Positions 22,428 through 30,569 of a DNA stretch of 34,422 nucleotides are shown here, piece after piece. Position 1 is the first letter of the stretch. The number at the start of each line of letters is the position of its first letter. The notes beneath the pieces are model-generated. The model worked only from the letters and a program-made list of their open reading frames with translations. It ran no database searches and was not told where the DNA came from. The translations under genes and the position numbers were made by a program. This DNA comes from a virus, in IMG/VR virus record IMGVR_UViG_3300028027_000140, positions 1 to 34,422 of that record, one strand, 5' to 3'.

Positions 22428-23072
22428 TTACATACCATCGCTAGCGTAACCAGAATCAGAGGGTGCATTAGTAGCCGACTGACTACCCTGAACAGGAGGC
22501 GCACCAAAATCAAAATAAGTTGAGGCAATTACAGGCACTCTGTCCATGCTTGTATCGTTAGGATAAAAGTTTTTCCATACCGATGGATTTGTTTTTAATC
22601 CGCTAATTCGGTTTTGCAGGATAGTCCTAAACGATGAACAACTAATAGAGCATGTCGCCACCCGACTCCGCATTTGCTCGTTCCAATCCTCCGTCACCGA
22701 GAAGTTGCCAACATATCCCTGATAGCGTTTAAAGAACTGCAAACTTGGCGAAGTAATAATTTGGTTGTTTGAGTCAAAGAACCCCCGCCAGACCTCTACC
22801 AAAGAACCCTTAATATCCGCACCAAGGATAACGGCCACATTAGCACCGTCAACGCCAGTCAGAGAGATTGTTAAATCACCGCTAGTCGCTTTTGTCTCAC
22901 GCTTAATGTCACCAATACTTAGCAGACTTCCCAAGTTACTGTAAGTAGTTCCACCAACAGTTATTGGAGAAGCGGCATTACAAAAGGTGTAAGTCGCACT
23001 AGCCGTAGTCAGTTTGACAAACTCGCCATAGTTAATCGAAGGGCTTGCGAGAGCCGCAATTGTTGTACTCAT
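22428..23072 (-). CDS. tail tip/hub protein, DUF2163- or gpL-like
   Basis: 214 residues. The block GDIKRETKATSGDLTISLTG, then KGSLVEVWRGFFDSNN, then FFKRYQGYVGNFSV, resembles the N-terminal domain of BR0599/DUF2163 tail proteins, the gpL-position hub component. Two C-terminal motifs (RTILQNRISGLKTN and YPNDTSMDRVPVIASTYFDF) fit a hub with a disordered tail. The start overlaps the previous stop by 4 nt (ATGA). Confidence 0.65.
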   Translation of the reverse strand: MSTTIAALASPSINYGEFVKLTTASATYTFCNAASPITVGGTTYSNLGSLLSIGDIKRETKATSGDLTISLTGVDGANVAVILGADIKGSLVEVWRGFFDSNNQIITSPSLQFFKRYQGYVGNFSVTEDWNEQMRSRVATCSISCSSFRTILQNRISGLKTNPSVWKNFYPNDTSMDRVPVIASTYFDFGAPPVQGSQSATNAPSDSGYASDGM

Positions 23073-23719
23073 CCTATGATGTCCTCACGAAACACGAACG
23101 GAGAATCCCATTGAACAAACGCACCATTCGTCATCGGGTTAAGTGTATATGTAGGGCAGGATTCTGCCAACACATAGAAAGTGCAAGCACTACCAACCGC
23201 AGTCAAAGTTCCGGTGCTAGGCGTACCAATCACAGGGCGATGCAAAGTCACAGAGACAGTCGAAGCAGAACCTCGCAAAACGTTCTCTGTCACTTTGTAA
23301 GGGTACAGACCCAACTGCAAGAAATCACCCGCCTTGAACACGAAATCACTTGACGACACCGATGGCAAATTGCCCACAGTAATTGTCGTAGCGTTAGCCG
23401 CAGGCACAGCGGCCAGAGTCAACGCATTTGCTTGAACAGTTGACAAACTTCCCTGATAAGCAGTAAACCAAGAAAGAGTCGTACTAGCGAACGAGATAGT
23501 CTCAGGCAATTGACGGTCTTTATTGTCAATCGCTTGAATGACATTACGCACTTGCGGATAGTACAAATAATTGTGCGGCTGTACAGTAAACACCCAAGGC
23601 ACAGAAGTGAGATATTGAGCAACACGAACTTGACCCGAACGACTGACTTGCTGTCCCACAGTCCTTCGGTTATTCACCGTCAACGATTGTTGAATATCAA
23701 AAATAGTTTGAAACGACAT
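23069..23719 (-). CDS. distal tail protein, minor tail component after tape measure
   Basis: 216 residues, beta-rich. FTVQPHNYLYYPQVRNVIQA, AAVPAANATTITVGNLPSVS and FKAGDFLQLGLYPYKVTENV resemble tail-tip proteins that follow the tape measure gene in gpM position. It shares a single base with the upstream tape measure stop and overlaps the next gene by 4 nt. The role at the tail tip is inferred from position and composition. Confidence 0.6.
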   Translation of the reverse strand: MSFQTIFDIQQSLTVNNRRTVGQQVSRSGQVRVAQYLTSVPWVFTVQPHNYLYYPQVRNVIQAIDNKDRQLPETISFASTTLSWFTAYQGSLSTVQANALTLAAVPAANATTITVGNLPSVSSSDFVFKAGDFLQLGLYPYKVTENVLRGSASTVSVTLHRPVIGTPSTGTLTAVGSACTFYVLAESCPTYTLNPMTNGAFVQWDSPFVFREDIIG

Positions 23720-25689
23720 TACGTCCTCCCGTAATTTGTAGCGAGGTTTTTCTCACCGTATTTATTAGCCGCCCAAATAGCAGTCGAACTACCCAACAGC
23801 CTGTCCTCGAAAGACTTAGTGTCAATAGCATTGATGTAGTTATTAGTGACATTAGTTGTGCCACCAACACCAGACAAAGCGTGATTAGGAACAATAGTCC
23901 CCGATGTGCGAGGCACGAACAACTCCGGACCTCTTTCACCCACCACGCTAACTTGACCGACCGCAGGACTACCGCCATTGGCATACCCTGGCATCCCCAT
24001 GACAGCGGCTGGCTGTGACATATCGCCACCAAACAACGAAGCCAAAAACCGACTGGCCATTGCTTTCATTTGCATTGCAAGAATGTCTTGAATGATGCTC
24101 TTTGCCAAGTCTTTAAAACTAGCCTTGCCCGTGCGCACGAACTTATCAATAGCAGACTCCATATTGCCCATTAAAGAGTCAAACGCCTTTGCTCCCATCT
24201 CTAATTCCGTAGGCATATCACGCAAGAATCTTTGAGCCTGTTTAGCCATACCGTCTTTGTAAGTCCCATCACGCTGTGCTTTAACCGCCTGATTTTGCGC
24301 ACGCAAATAACGCTCTGTAGCATTAGCCAATTCGTTTTCTTTATCCACTAAATATTTTTTAGTCTCAGCATCCAACAAAGTATTGCGTTGTATCTCTTGC
24401 ACATTCTCCGCACGCTTTTGTTCTGCCAAATACAATTCTTTTACAAGCGCAATATCCTCAGACCTCATGTCTTTAGTTGCTATCTCGATATTTAAAATAT
24501 CCTCTTTAGTCTTTAAAGCCCTTGCGTCACTTTCAATACGCAAAACTGTATCGACAAAAGACTCAGCCTCTTTTTGCGCCCACTCAGTTCGTATTTTGTC
24601 CTCTTTTTGCAATTCTCTACGATAACGCTCTAAGGCTCGCAGTCTTTCCTTTTCTGCCGCCTCTGCTTTTCTCTGACGCTCTTTTTCTCCAGCATCTGTA
24701 ACCGCACGACCAGCACGAGGAGGGGCAGAACTGCTAGGTGTAGAAGCCGATGACGGATTCATCACGCTAGCCTCAAACGCATCTAATGCCGCACGCTCCT
24801 TGATAGTCTTTTTAATATAGGCATCGTTCTCAGCCTGAGCCGTTGCCCAATTTTTATTGATTAAGTTATCAATGTATTTGCCGATTGCATATATCTCACC
24901 AAAAATAGTTTTGACAACATACAAAACATTAGCGGCCACCACGGCAACAGTTTGAAACACAATCTTAAACGCATTGCCAAAATCGTTAGTCTCACCGTTC
25001 AATTCTTTAATGTAATCAGCGAAAGCCTTAAGAGTCGGACCTACTTCCGTAGCAATAACCAGCATTGCATTACGAGCGCTTTGTGCCAGCACATCGTACA
25101 TTTCTGCCGCATTTTTAATTGCTTCCTCTTGTTCTTTAGTGATCTTATTGGCTTCTGCCATAGCCTCACCAAAGCCCACCATGTCCACACCCTTGGCGGC
25201 CTTAGAGAAAACCTCCATCGACTTTGCACCGCGAGTAATAGGGTCTTCGACTGCGGCAATATTTTTGACAAATTTATTGAGCAATTCGTCTTGCGACAGC
25301 GTGCCGAGGTCTTTTAAAGTAACGCCCAACTTTGCCGCAGTCTTTTGCGCTTGCTCAGAACCGCCAGCCGCATCGTCAATAAACTTTGTAAACGCAGACA
25401 GCATCTTGCCAGCGTTATCAGCCTTACCGCCATTGTTAGCCAAAGCGTCAGACAGTTTGAGAACAGTACCAATCGCCACCTCATTGGCTTGCGCTACATC
25501 TGCCAACTCGTCAGCATATCTAACAGCCGCCACAGTAGCCGCCACCAATGCAGTAGCACCAATCTTGCCCGCCTTTTCAGCGGCTTCGCTAAACTGTTCT
25601 AGTTTACGACCAGCCGCTTCTAAGCCTTTACTAAACTCCGCAGAATCTAAGCCTAGAACCACGCCCAGGCGAGCAATCATGTTAGCCAT
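23719..25689 (-). CDS. tail tape measure protein (lambda gpH-like)
   Basis: 656 residues. Helical, Ala-rich N-terminus (LGVVLGLDSAEFSKGLEAAG); a hydrophobic segment near 241-263 (FQTVAVVAANVLYVVKTIFG); long charged coiled coils near 330-450; a gpH-like C-terminal block (GNMESAIDKFVRTGKASFKD) near 500; then a Gly-rich tail with VGERGPELFVPR. The protein sets tail length and enters the host at injection. At the usual rough 0.15 nm per residue the tail would be near 100 nm. It starts 8 nt inside the end of the second chaperone frame. Confidence 0.93.
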   Translation of the reverse strand: MANMIARLGVVLGLDSAEFSKGLEAAGRKLEQFSEAAEKAGKIGATALVAATVAAVRYADELADVAQANEVAIGTVLKLSDALANNGGKADNAGKMLSAFTKFIDDAAGGSEQAQKTAAKLGVTLKDLGTLSQDELLNKFVKNIAAVEDPITRGAKSMEVFSKAAKGVDMVGFGEAMAEANKITKEQEEAIKNAAEMYDVLAQSARNAMLVIATEVGPTLKAFADYIKELNGETNDFGNAFKIVFQTVAVVAANVLYVVKTIFGEIYAIGKYIDNLINKNWATAQAENDAYIKKTIKERAALDAFEASVMNPSSASTPSSSAPPRAGRAVTDAGEKERQRKAEAAEKERLRALERYRRELQKEDKIRTEWAQKEAESFVDTVLRIESDARALKTKEDILNIEIATKDMRSEDIALVKELYLAEQKRAENVQEIQRNTLLDAETKKYLVDKENELANATERYLRAQNQAVKAQRDGTYKDGMAKQAQRFLRDMPTELEMGAKAFDSLMGNMESAIDKFVRTGKASFKDLAKSIIQDILAMQMKAMASRFLASLFGGDMSQPAAVMGMPGYANGGSPAVGQVSVVGERGPELFVPRTSGTIVPNHALSGVGGTTNVTNNYINAIDTKSFEDRLLGSSTAIWAANKYGEKNLATNYGRT

Positions 25690-26035
25690 GTTTTACCTCA
25701 AACTTTGATTTGTCAAACCCCTGAGCCTGAGTCATAAACGCCAACAGGCTGTTGCTTACTGCTTCTTTTTGTATCTCAGGAGGCAACGGAGGATATATGT
25801 AATCATACGCACTTCCGAGGATATTGGCTAACTTATACGCAGGAGAATTTGCCGCCCTCATATAGTTAAAAACTCCATTAGTCAGCGTAGCAATTTGCGT
25901 CAGCAATCCGTAATTGCCAATCAACCCGTCCGCATACATTGTCTGAATGTTAGCCATCGTTACATCATCAAGTTCGGAGATAGTTTCTAAAGTATGCCCG
26001 TTGAAAATCATTGCCGCCACACATTGACTTTTCAA
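25682..26035 (-). CDS. tail assembly chaperone, second frame (T part of a G/GT pair)
   Basis: 117 residues if started at the TTG at 26035, but this is a poor start with no ribosome site. The frame is open back to about 26061 and is in -1 relative to the upstream gene, so it is most likely made only as a fusion of about 281 residues after frameshifting at 26047-26053. The sequence (CVAAMIFNGHTLETISELDD, then NIQTMYADGLIGNYGLLTQI) is helical. In lambda the GT fusion binds the tape measure and tail tube proteins for tail assembly. It overlaps the tape measure start. Confidence 0.8.
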   Translation of the reverse strand: MKSQCVAAMIFNGHTLETISELDDVTMANIQTMYADGLIGNYGLLTQIATLTNGVFNYMRAANSPAYKLANILGSAYDYIYPPLPPEIQKEAVSNSLLAFMTQAQGFDKSKFEVKHG

Positions 26036-26043
26036 CGAGCCGA

Positions 26044-26526
26044 TTAGTTTCCCCGACTTTCCTTATAAGTAGGACTAATAGCCTCGCCAATCTTTTCTAC
26101 GATTTGCATCTGCACCGACATAGGGAATTCGTCCTCAATGTCTTTGTAGGTCAAATCCTCCAGACTAGCCCCCTCCAACTCAGGCACAAGCAATTTAAAG
26201 AACTCCGTAATACGAGCCTCTGTAATAGCCTTATTTTTAGCCGCCTCACGCATCGAGCGACCATCGACCAATATGTCACCTTCAACGAATCTAAACTCCT
26301 CCGTCTGACTACTTTCAAACTGCATCAGGGGTTTAGTCAGTTGCTCATAAATTCTTGCGATTGTCTCGTCATCAGGGTTTGTCACTTTTGCATAAATTGC
26401 ATCGGACTCAGCCAGCAAAGGAATGCGCACCTTAAAAATATGGCCACCAAGTTCGAACGAACGAATCAGCAGGTTTTTTTTATTCGTTTGATATTTCTCA
26501 CCAAACGCTGAACTAAATTTTGTCAT
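26044..26526 (-). CDS. tail assembly chaperone, G-like
   Basis: 160 residues. IRSFELGGHIFKVRIPLLAE, then NPDDETIARIYEQLTKPLMQ, and AITEARITEFFKLLVPE fit the size and place of lambda gpG, the tape-measure chaperone. The last codons CGG GGA AAC TAA hold a slippery heptamer. It lies between the HK97 gp10-like gene and the second chaperone frame, and overlaps its upstream neighbour by 4 nt. Confidence 0.8.
   Translation of the reverse strand: MTKFSSAFGEKYQTNKKNLLIRSFELGGHIFKVRIPLLAESDAIYAKVTNPDDETIARIYEQLTKPLMQFESSQTEEFRFVEGDILVDGRSMREAAKNKAITEARITEFFKLLVPELEGASLEDLTYKDIEDEFPMSVQMQIVEKIGEAISPTYKESRGN
26047..26053 (-). other. programmed -1 frameshift slippery heptamer GGGAAAC
   Basis: On the minus strand, G GGA AAC in the chaperone frame is followed directly by TAA (26044-26046). 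Slipping back one base gives GGG AAA and opens the downstream frame (CTA ATC GGC TCG). Lambda uses GGGAAAG at the matching G/GT place. X-XXY-YYZ form, phase and position all agree. Confidence 0.88.
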
Positions 26527-27089
26527 TTCTGTTTTGCCTTGTATTGAAGTAACCGCCTACCGATAATATCCCCAAGCCGTTTAGCGGTGTCAGCGGCTTG
26601 AGATTCCATTGCTGTACGCAGAAAAGGATGAGCAGAATTATGAGCCGAGCCAAACTCTTGCGCTATAGCCCGTGCATCGCTCTCTATGCCCTTAAAGTTA
26701 TGCGCCCTGTACGCACCCACATGACCATCGCTCTCCATCCCCGAAAGGCGTTTCTTAGCCCTTAATAGACCTTTACCCTCACTCATTTGCGCGAGTTTTT
26801 TACCAGACGCAGTTGTAACCGCACCAATCACGGTGTCCGTAGGCGTAATATATTTTGAGCGTCTATCAGACTTTGTAGGGCGTCTAGCCTCAATCTGTAG
26901 CGACAGCCTCAGTCCGCCAGTATTTACAGGGGCACGAGCCACCGCTTGCGCTAATACAGGCTTCATCGCCTCCCGCACAGCCGGCACTAATACTTTGCCC
27001 GTGGCTTTTTTGTCGCCAATCTCTACTGCCAATTCCTCGAAAGCGGCTAAGACTTCTTTCAAACCTTCAATTTTGAAAGATGCCTTCAT
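26523..27089 (-). CDS. HK97 gp10-like tail completion/neck protein
   Basis: 188 residues. ASFKIEGLKEVLAAFEELAV, KVLVPAVREAMKPVLAQAVA, RAPVNTGGLRLSL, and AQEFGSAHNSAHPFLRTAME are all typical of HK97 gp10 family proteins at the head-tail joint. Family members usually sit before the tail tube gene; here the gene is after it and two small genes. It overlaps the chaperone gene by 4 nt. Confidence 0.85.
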   Translation of the reverse strand: MKASFKIEGLKEVLAAFEELAVEIGDKKATGKVLVPAVREAMKPVLAQAVARAPVNTGGLRLSLQIEARRPTKSDRRSKYITPTDTVIGAVTTASGKKLAQMSEGKGLLRAKKRLSGMESDGHVGAYRAHNFKGIESDARAIAQEFGSAHNSAHPFLRTAMESQAADTAKRLGDIIGRRLLQYKAKQK

Positions 27090-27091
27090 AG

Positions 27092-27316
27092 TTAATTCGC
27101 CTTGATGATTTTGTGAAATATTAGATGATTGACTTGCAACGCATAATCAACAACTTCCTCAGGCGTAAGTTTGTCAGCGTGCTGTTGAGCAATTTGATGC
27201 GCTAGTGTGACCGCAGTCATTCTCTGTTGAGAAAAGCCAAACCAATCCTTGCGAGATTCGGCTTGGCTTACTAGGAAACCCAAAAGGTCGTTGCTATCTT
27301 TTATTGTCGTAGTCAT
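27092..27316 (-). CDS. hypothetical protein, 74 aa
   Basis: 74 residues, helical: LLGFLVSQAESRKDWFGFSQ, then RMTAVTLAHQIAQQHADKLT and VDYALQVNHLIFHKIIK. No membrane segment. It sits between the tail tube and gp10-like genes, only 2-3 nt from its neighbours. No family recognised. Confidence 0.6.
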   Translation of the reverse strand: MTTTIKDSNDLLGFLVSQAESRKDWFGFSQQRMTAVTLAHQIAQQHADKLTPEEVVDYALQVNHLIFHKIIKAN

Positions 27317-27319
27317 ATC

Positions 27320-27517
27320 TTATTTTTCAATTGTTTTTGGCGCCACATAAGGGAAACGTGCCGCTAAAAATTGCAAGACGGTTTCTTCTTCCGTATCAGG
27401 AGTGGTTTTTGCCAGAGCGTCCGCCACTTCCTTTGCATCTAACTCCATGCCCCTGACCATTACGTCAAAGGACATGTAGGTGCTACTCAATATGTCTATC
27501 GCGTCTTTAAGTGACAT
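27320..27517 (-). CDS. hypothetical protein, 65 aa
   Basis: 65 residues, acidic and helical: SLKDAIDILSSTYMSFDVMV, then KEVADALAKTTPDTEEETVL. It follows the tail tube gene after 2 nt. A tail-linked role is likely from position, but no family is recognised. Confidence 0.6.
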   Translation of the reverse strand: MSLKDAIDILSSTYMSFDVMVRGMELDAKEVADALAKTTPDTEEETVLQFLAARFPYVAPKTIEK

Positions 27518-27519
27518 GA

Positions 27520-28014
27520 TTAGGTGCTGGCAGACCAGCCGTATTGATTACCACGGGGGTGAATGGTGAAAGTTACCTTGGCTTCAGCACCAGGCGCTGA
27601 GTCAATATCCCATTGGCTAACGCGACCGTTGAAAGCGTAGTTAACAATGCCAGTTCCGTCAGTAGCAGAAATAACAAAAGTACGGTCAATCGTACCGTTG
27701 TAAGCATCGCCACGCAACAACAACAACACGGTGTCGCTAGGATTCCAAGCGGCTGTGATAGTCATACTAGTCGGGGCAGACTGCACAGGAATCTTGTCCG
27801 ACTGACGCGAGCCAGCAACAGAGAAAGATGCCACAGCATCGTCTTGACCGAACGGAGGAATTGCCTCGACTGGAACTAAGTTGCCAGAAATTGCCAAAGC
27901 AGAAACAGTTGCGTAGGTTGACAAAGCAGAAGTTGTCAAAGCGGTTGGAGTTGCACTAGGCTGTGCATAAAGTGTCGCACTAAAGCCGGGCAAAATTTTG
28001 GTTGGTAAAGCCAT
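27520..28014 (-). CDS. major tail tube protein
   Basis: 164 residues, beta-rich. ALPTKILPGFSATLYAQPSA, SVAGSRQSDKIPVQSAPTSM, NPSDTVLLLLRGDAYNG and KVTFTIHPRGNQYGW fit a gpV-like tail tube monomer. It is at the usual place after the tail terminator and before the chaperones. An AAAGGAAAC ribosome site precedes the ATG, as expected of a highly made protein. Confidence 0.82.
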   Translation of the reverse strand: MALPTKILPGFSATLYAQPSATPTALTTSALSTYATVSALAISGNLVPVEAIPPFGQDDAVASFSVAGSRQSDKIPVQSAPTSMTITAAWNPSDTVLLLLRGDAYNGTIDRTFVISATDGTGIVNYAFNGRVSQWDIDSAPGAEAKVTFTIHPRGNQYGWSAST

Positions 28015-28048
28015 TTGAGTTTCCTTTAAAGAGTTGAAAAATCGTGTC

Positions 28049-28471
28049 TTATGTTGGAATATCTATTGTGCAATCAATAAAGACTTGCGCCAACTTGTTT
28101 TCGTTGTCATAACTGTTGTACAGCCATTGGCAATCCGCTTTTGAGATATAAAACCCACCATTAGCAATATCGCCCAGCACACCGCTATAACCGTGTAGCG
28201 ATTGTAGTACTTGATTCGAAATTGTGAAACCGTCCTCAATCTGCTGAGTAAAAATACTTATCTGAAACACAGGGCGGTCGATACCCTTTACCGACTGATA
28301 CGAACCCGTATAAACCTCTTGATGCACATTCCTCAGCATCCAAGTAATAAACTTTGGCTGTGTTGCAAAATTGCGATTGAAAGCCGCATAAACAGGCACA
28401 GGCGTAACAATCTGTGCCAGTTGATACTGTATCGCCTTGCCGTAGTTAACAACATTTGTCTGAGTCGTCAT
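28049..28471 (-). CDS. tail terminator-like protein
   Basis: 140 residues. NYGKAIQYQLAQIVTPVPVY, FATQPKFITWMLRNVHQEVY and RPVFQISIFTQQ, then YNSYDNENKLAQVFIDCTID, fit the size and order of tail terminator (gpU, DUF3168-like) proteins. It overlaps the head-closure gene by 4 nt. Assignment rests mainly on place and size. Confidence 0.65.
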   Translation of the reverse strand: MTTQTNVVNYGKAIQYQLAQIVTPVPVYAAFNRNFATQPKFITWMLRNVHQEVYTGSYQSVKGIDRPVFQISIFTQQIEDGFTISNQVLQSLHGYSGVLGDIANGGFYISKADCQWLYNSYDNENKLAQVFIDCTIDIPT

Positions 28472-28812
28472 ACAGCCACCACAGGGTCGTTACGAACGCA
28501 CAAAAATCTAACAGTCATTCTGTCATCCGATTCGCGCACACTATCCACACGCCAGTCAAAGTTTTTCCACCTAATTGAATACGCATTTTGATTGTCAATA
28601 ATCAATTTTGTGTTTGGCGTGTAATTTAGGGTCAACTCCACAATGTCCGAGTAAACGCGATACTTATCAGCGATACGGACACTATTTGCAACAGAACGAA
28701 CACGAGCGCGAGTATCAAACCACTTCGTTATCGTAGTCGATTGTTCACCAAACGAACTACTGCCGAAAGTCAGTTGATTGACCGTGATATTTTCGAACCG
28801 TGCGATACCCAT
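28468..28812 (-). CDS. head-tail joining (head closure) protein
   Basis: 114 residues. TITKWFDTRARVRSVANSV and DKYRVYSDIVELTLNYTPNT, then YSIRWKNFDWRVDSVRESDD, match the beta-barrel pattern of Phage_H_T_join (SPP1 gp16-like) proteins, which seal the portal after packaging. It abuts the connector gene and overlaps the terminator gene by 4 nt. Confidence 0.78.
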   Translation of the reverse strand: MGIARFENITVNQLTFGSSSFGEQSTTITKWFDTRARVRSVANSVRIADKYRVYSDIVELTLNYTPNTKLIIDNQNAYSIRWKNFDWRVDSVRESDDRMTVRFLCVRNDPVVAV

Positions 28813-29481
28813 TTACATCACCAAAGGTTTGTAAGGACGAAGCAATGTTGCCACACCAAACGGGATTTCGCGCAACAAAGCGTCCGATGTATTAGACCGG
28901 TTGTTATAGATGTGAGTCAACAACATTAAACCCGCTTGCTTAATTACAGGGTATGTAGCCAAGAACGCAGAGTTCTGGGTGTACGTCACCATAATCGGAT
29001 TTGCCACCTCTTGATTGAGCGTGTTTGGGATAGTGTTAAGAATCACACGATTGCCCGTAGGGTCGTATGAATAGTTTGCAGGGTCAATCACTACAGGCGT
29101 GACATTAGAAGTCGAATAGAACGCAACCTCGTTAATCACAATGCTTGCAGTCTGCCCAGTTTGATTCGGATACTGCACCTCGGGCAAATCCAAAAACACC
29201 GAAGTGTTATACAGACCAAAGTTTGGATAGTAGATTTTCCAAGTCGTAGGCAGAATAGCCGCGCCAAGATAATCCTCTATGGCCATACGAGTCGCCAACT
29301 CCAGCGACTGCACATAGGTGTCCTGACTTTCATCATCGAACAAGTTTAATTGATTCGTGATTTCGTCCAGCGTCAACCAATGCGTAGAAACATCCCGCGC
29401 AACCTGCTCAATTTTGGCGTAGTTGTACGGATTCCTTTGATTGGAATAAAAAGGCGCGAGTGTTTGATTCTCAACTGCCAT
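28813..29481 (-). CDS. head-tail connector, phiE125 gp8 family
   Basis: 222 residues. The N-terminal third contains THWLTLDEITNQLNLFDD and LELATRMAIEDYLGAAILPT, typical of gp6/phiE125 gp8 adaptors; the middle is beta-rich (VFLDLPEVQYPNQTGQTASI). The C-terminal helix (VIKQAGLMLLTHIYNNRSNT) completes the pattern. It would form the ring beneath the portal. Confidence 0.85.
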   Translation of the reverse strand: MAVENQTLAPFYSNQRNPYNYAKIEQVARDVSTHWLTLDEITNQLNLFDDESQDTYVQSLELATRMAIEDYLGAAILPTTWKIYYPNFGLYNTSVFLDLPEVQYPNQTGQTASIVINEVAFYSTSNVTPVVIDPANYSYDPTGNRVILNTIPNTLNQEVANPIMVTYTQNSAFLATYPVIKQAGLMLLTHIYNNRSNTSDALLREIPFGVATLLRPYKPLVM

Positions 29482-29491
29482 TTATAACCCC

Positions 29492-30508
29492 TTAGGTTGC
29501 TGTAGAACGAACGCCAGCGAACGGGTCGAGGACAGTACTAGCCAAGCGTTTCTCTGCGTACAGAGTCACAAAGCCTGGGGCTGTTTGCTCAAAAACTTGA
29601 ACGGTAAATTCCTCAACGTCAGCAATCGTCATGAATCGTTCCCAGTTTGCCAAGTAAACGGGATTAGTCGCTGGCAAATACGGGTTAACAATCACAGGGA
29701 AACCAAACACGTGTGTCAACGCACCAGCATTGTCTGCACCATTTTCAACAAACGCATAACTAGCCTGATTAGTACCGCCATGAACATAGTCACGCAATTC
29801 TTGAATAGCCGCAGGTGTCATCATCCAAGCCGCACCGTCCCAATATTGACCAGGCAATGCACTAGCCATAGCCGACAAAGTTTCATGGTCCAAATCGCCA
29901 GTTGTGAAGTTGACGTTAGCGATTGTGTGAATACCATTAGTAATAGCCGTACCGCTAGTGCCGAAAGCCGCAGAGCCGCTAGCGTACACACCCAGACCAC
30001 GCAAACCATAAGTGCCACCAGTAGTCGTAGTAGTCGAGCCAGACTGGTCGTTGTTTGCACCCATAGAAGCCGCCTCTTGCTGGCTAAACTCCAACGCAAG
30101 GTCTTTCATCACAGCATCTTGCAATCCGTTAATGTCGTCCAAAGCGGCAATACGAATGGGCAACTGAGCGTTAATGATTCGCGTAGGCATCACCCAATAC
30201 GAGGTCGCAGTATTAGGCGAGCCAGTATCAGGCGTAGCGTTAGGATTCCAAGGATTCGCACCAGTCGAATTACCAGTCTTGGCCACAAACTGCACAGCCG
30301 AAGAATTAGGCGTCTTGATATTACGAGCCACCTTGCGGAACGGGTTTGCATAACGCAACGCAGTAAAAGCATCATCGAAATAAGTACGGCCACCAATGCC
30401 ATCGCCAGAGCCTGTAAGAGTTGACGCCTCGCGGAGGTCAATCGTAACTTTGCCGCCTTCATTCAAGGCTTGCTTAATACCGTCTAGGATTTTTTGGTTT
30501 GCACTCAT
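29492..30508 (-). CDS. second major capsid protein paralogue, without delta domain
   Basis: 338 residues. From residue 28 it is collinear with the upstream capsid protein: EASTLTGSGDGIGGRT, IRIAALDDINGL, EFSQQEAASMGANNDQSGST, GLRGLGVY, and EQTAPGFVTLYAEKRLASTV. It lacks the N-terminal scaffold-like region (about 80 residues) of the first copy; instead it begins with a short helix. It is a full HK97-fold capsid domain, so it should assemble. It might form pentons or a minor capsid subunit. An AAGGAA ribosome site precedes the ATG. Confidence 0.9.
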   Translation of the reverse strand: MSANQKILDGIKQALNEGGKVTIDLREASTLTGSGDGIGGRTYFDDAFTALRYANPFRKVARNIKTPNSSAVQFVAKTGNSTGANPWNPNATPDTGSPNTATSYWVMPTRIINAQLPIRIAALDDINGLQDAVMKDLALEFSQQEAASMGANNDQSGSTTTTTGGTYGLRGLGVYASGSAAFGTSGTAITNGIHTIANVNFTTGDLDHETLSAMASALPGQYWDGAAWMMTPAAIQELRDYVHGGTNQASYAFVENGADNAGALTHVFGFPVIVNPYLPATNPVYLANWERFMTIADVEEFTVQVFEQTAPGFVTLYAEKRLASTVLDPFAGVRSTAT

Positions 30509-30536
30509 TTTGATAATTCCTTAAAGATTAAAAGAC

Positions 30537-30554
30537 GGGGAGCCGAAGCCCCCC
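30537..30554 (-). terminator. UUCG hairpin between the capsid genes
   Basis: Minus strand: GGGGGGC, loop TTCG, GCTCCCC, a 7-bp stem with one G-U pair, followed by GTCTTTTAATC. The tetraloop and stem are strong and the U-tract imperfect, so partial termination or RNA stabilisation is likely. It begins 16 nt after the stop of the first capsid gene. Confidence 0.75.
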
Positions 30555-30569
30555 ATCATTTTTTTGCTA

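Noticed and set aside
29585-30424. 279-codon plus-strand open frame opposite the second capsid gene
   Set aside because: It is a mirror of the capsid gene with a Ser/Arg/Thr-rich translation and no ribosome site; the minus-strand product is clearly real.
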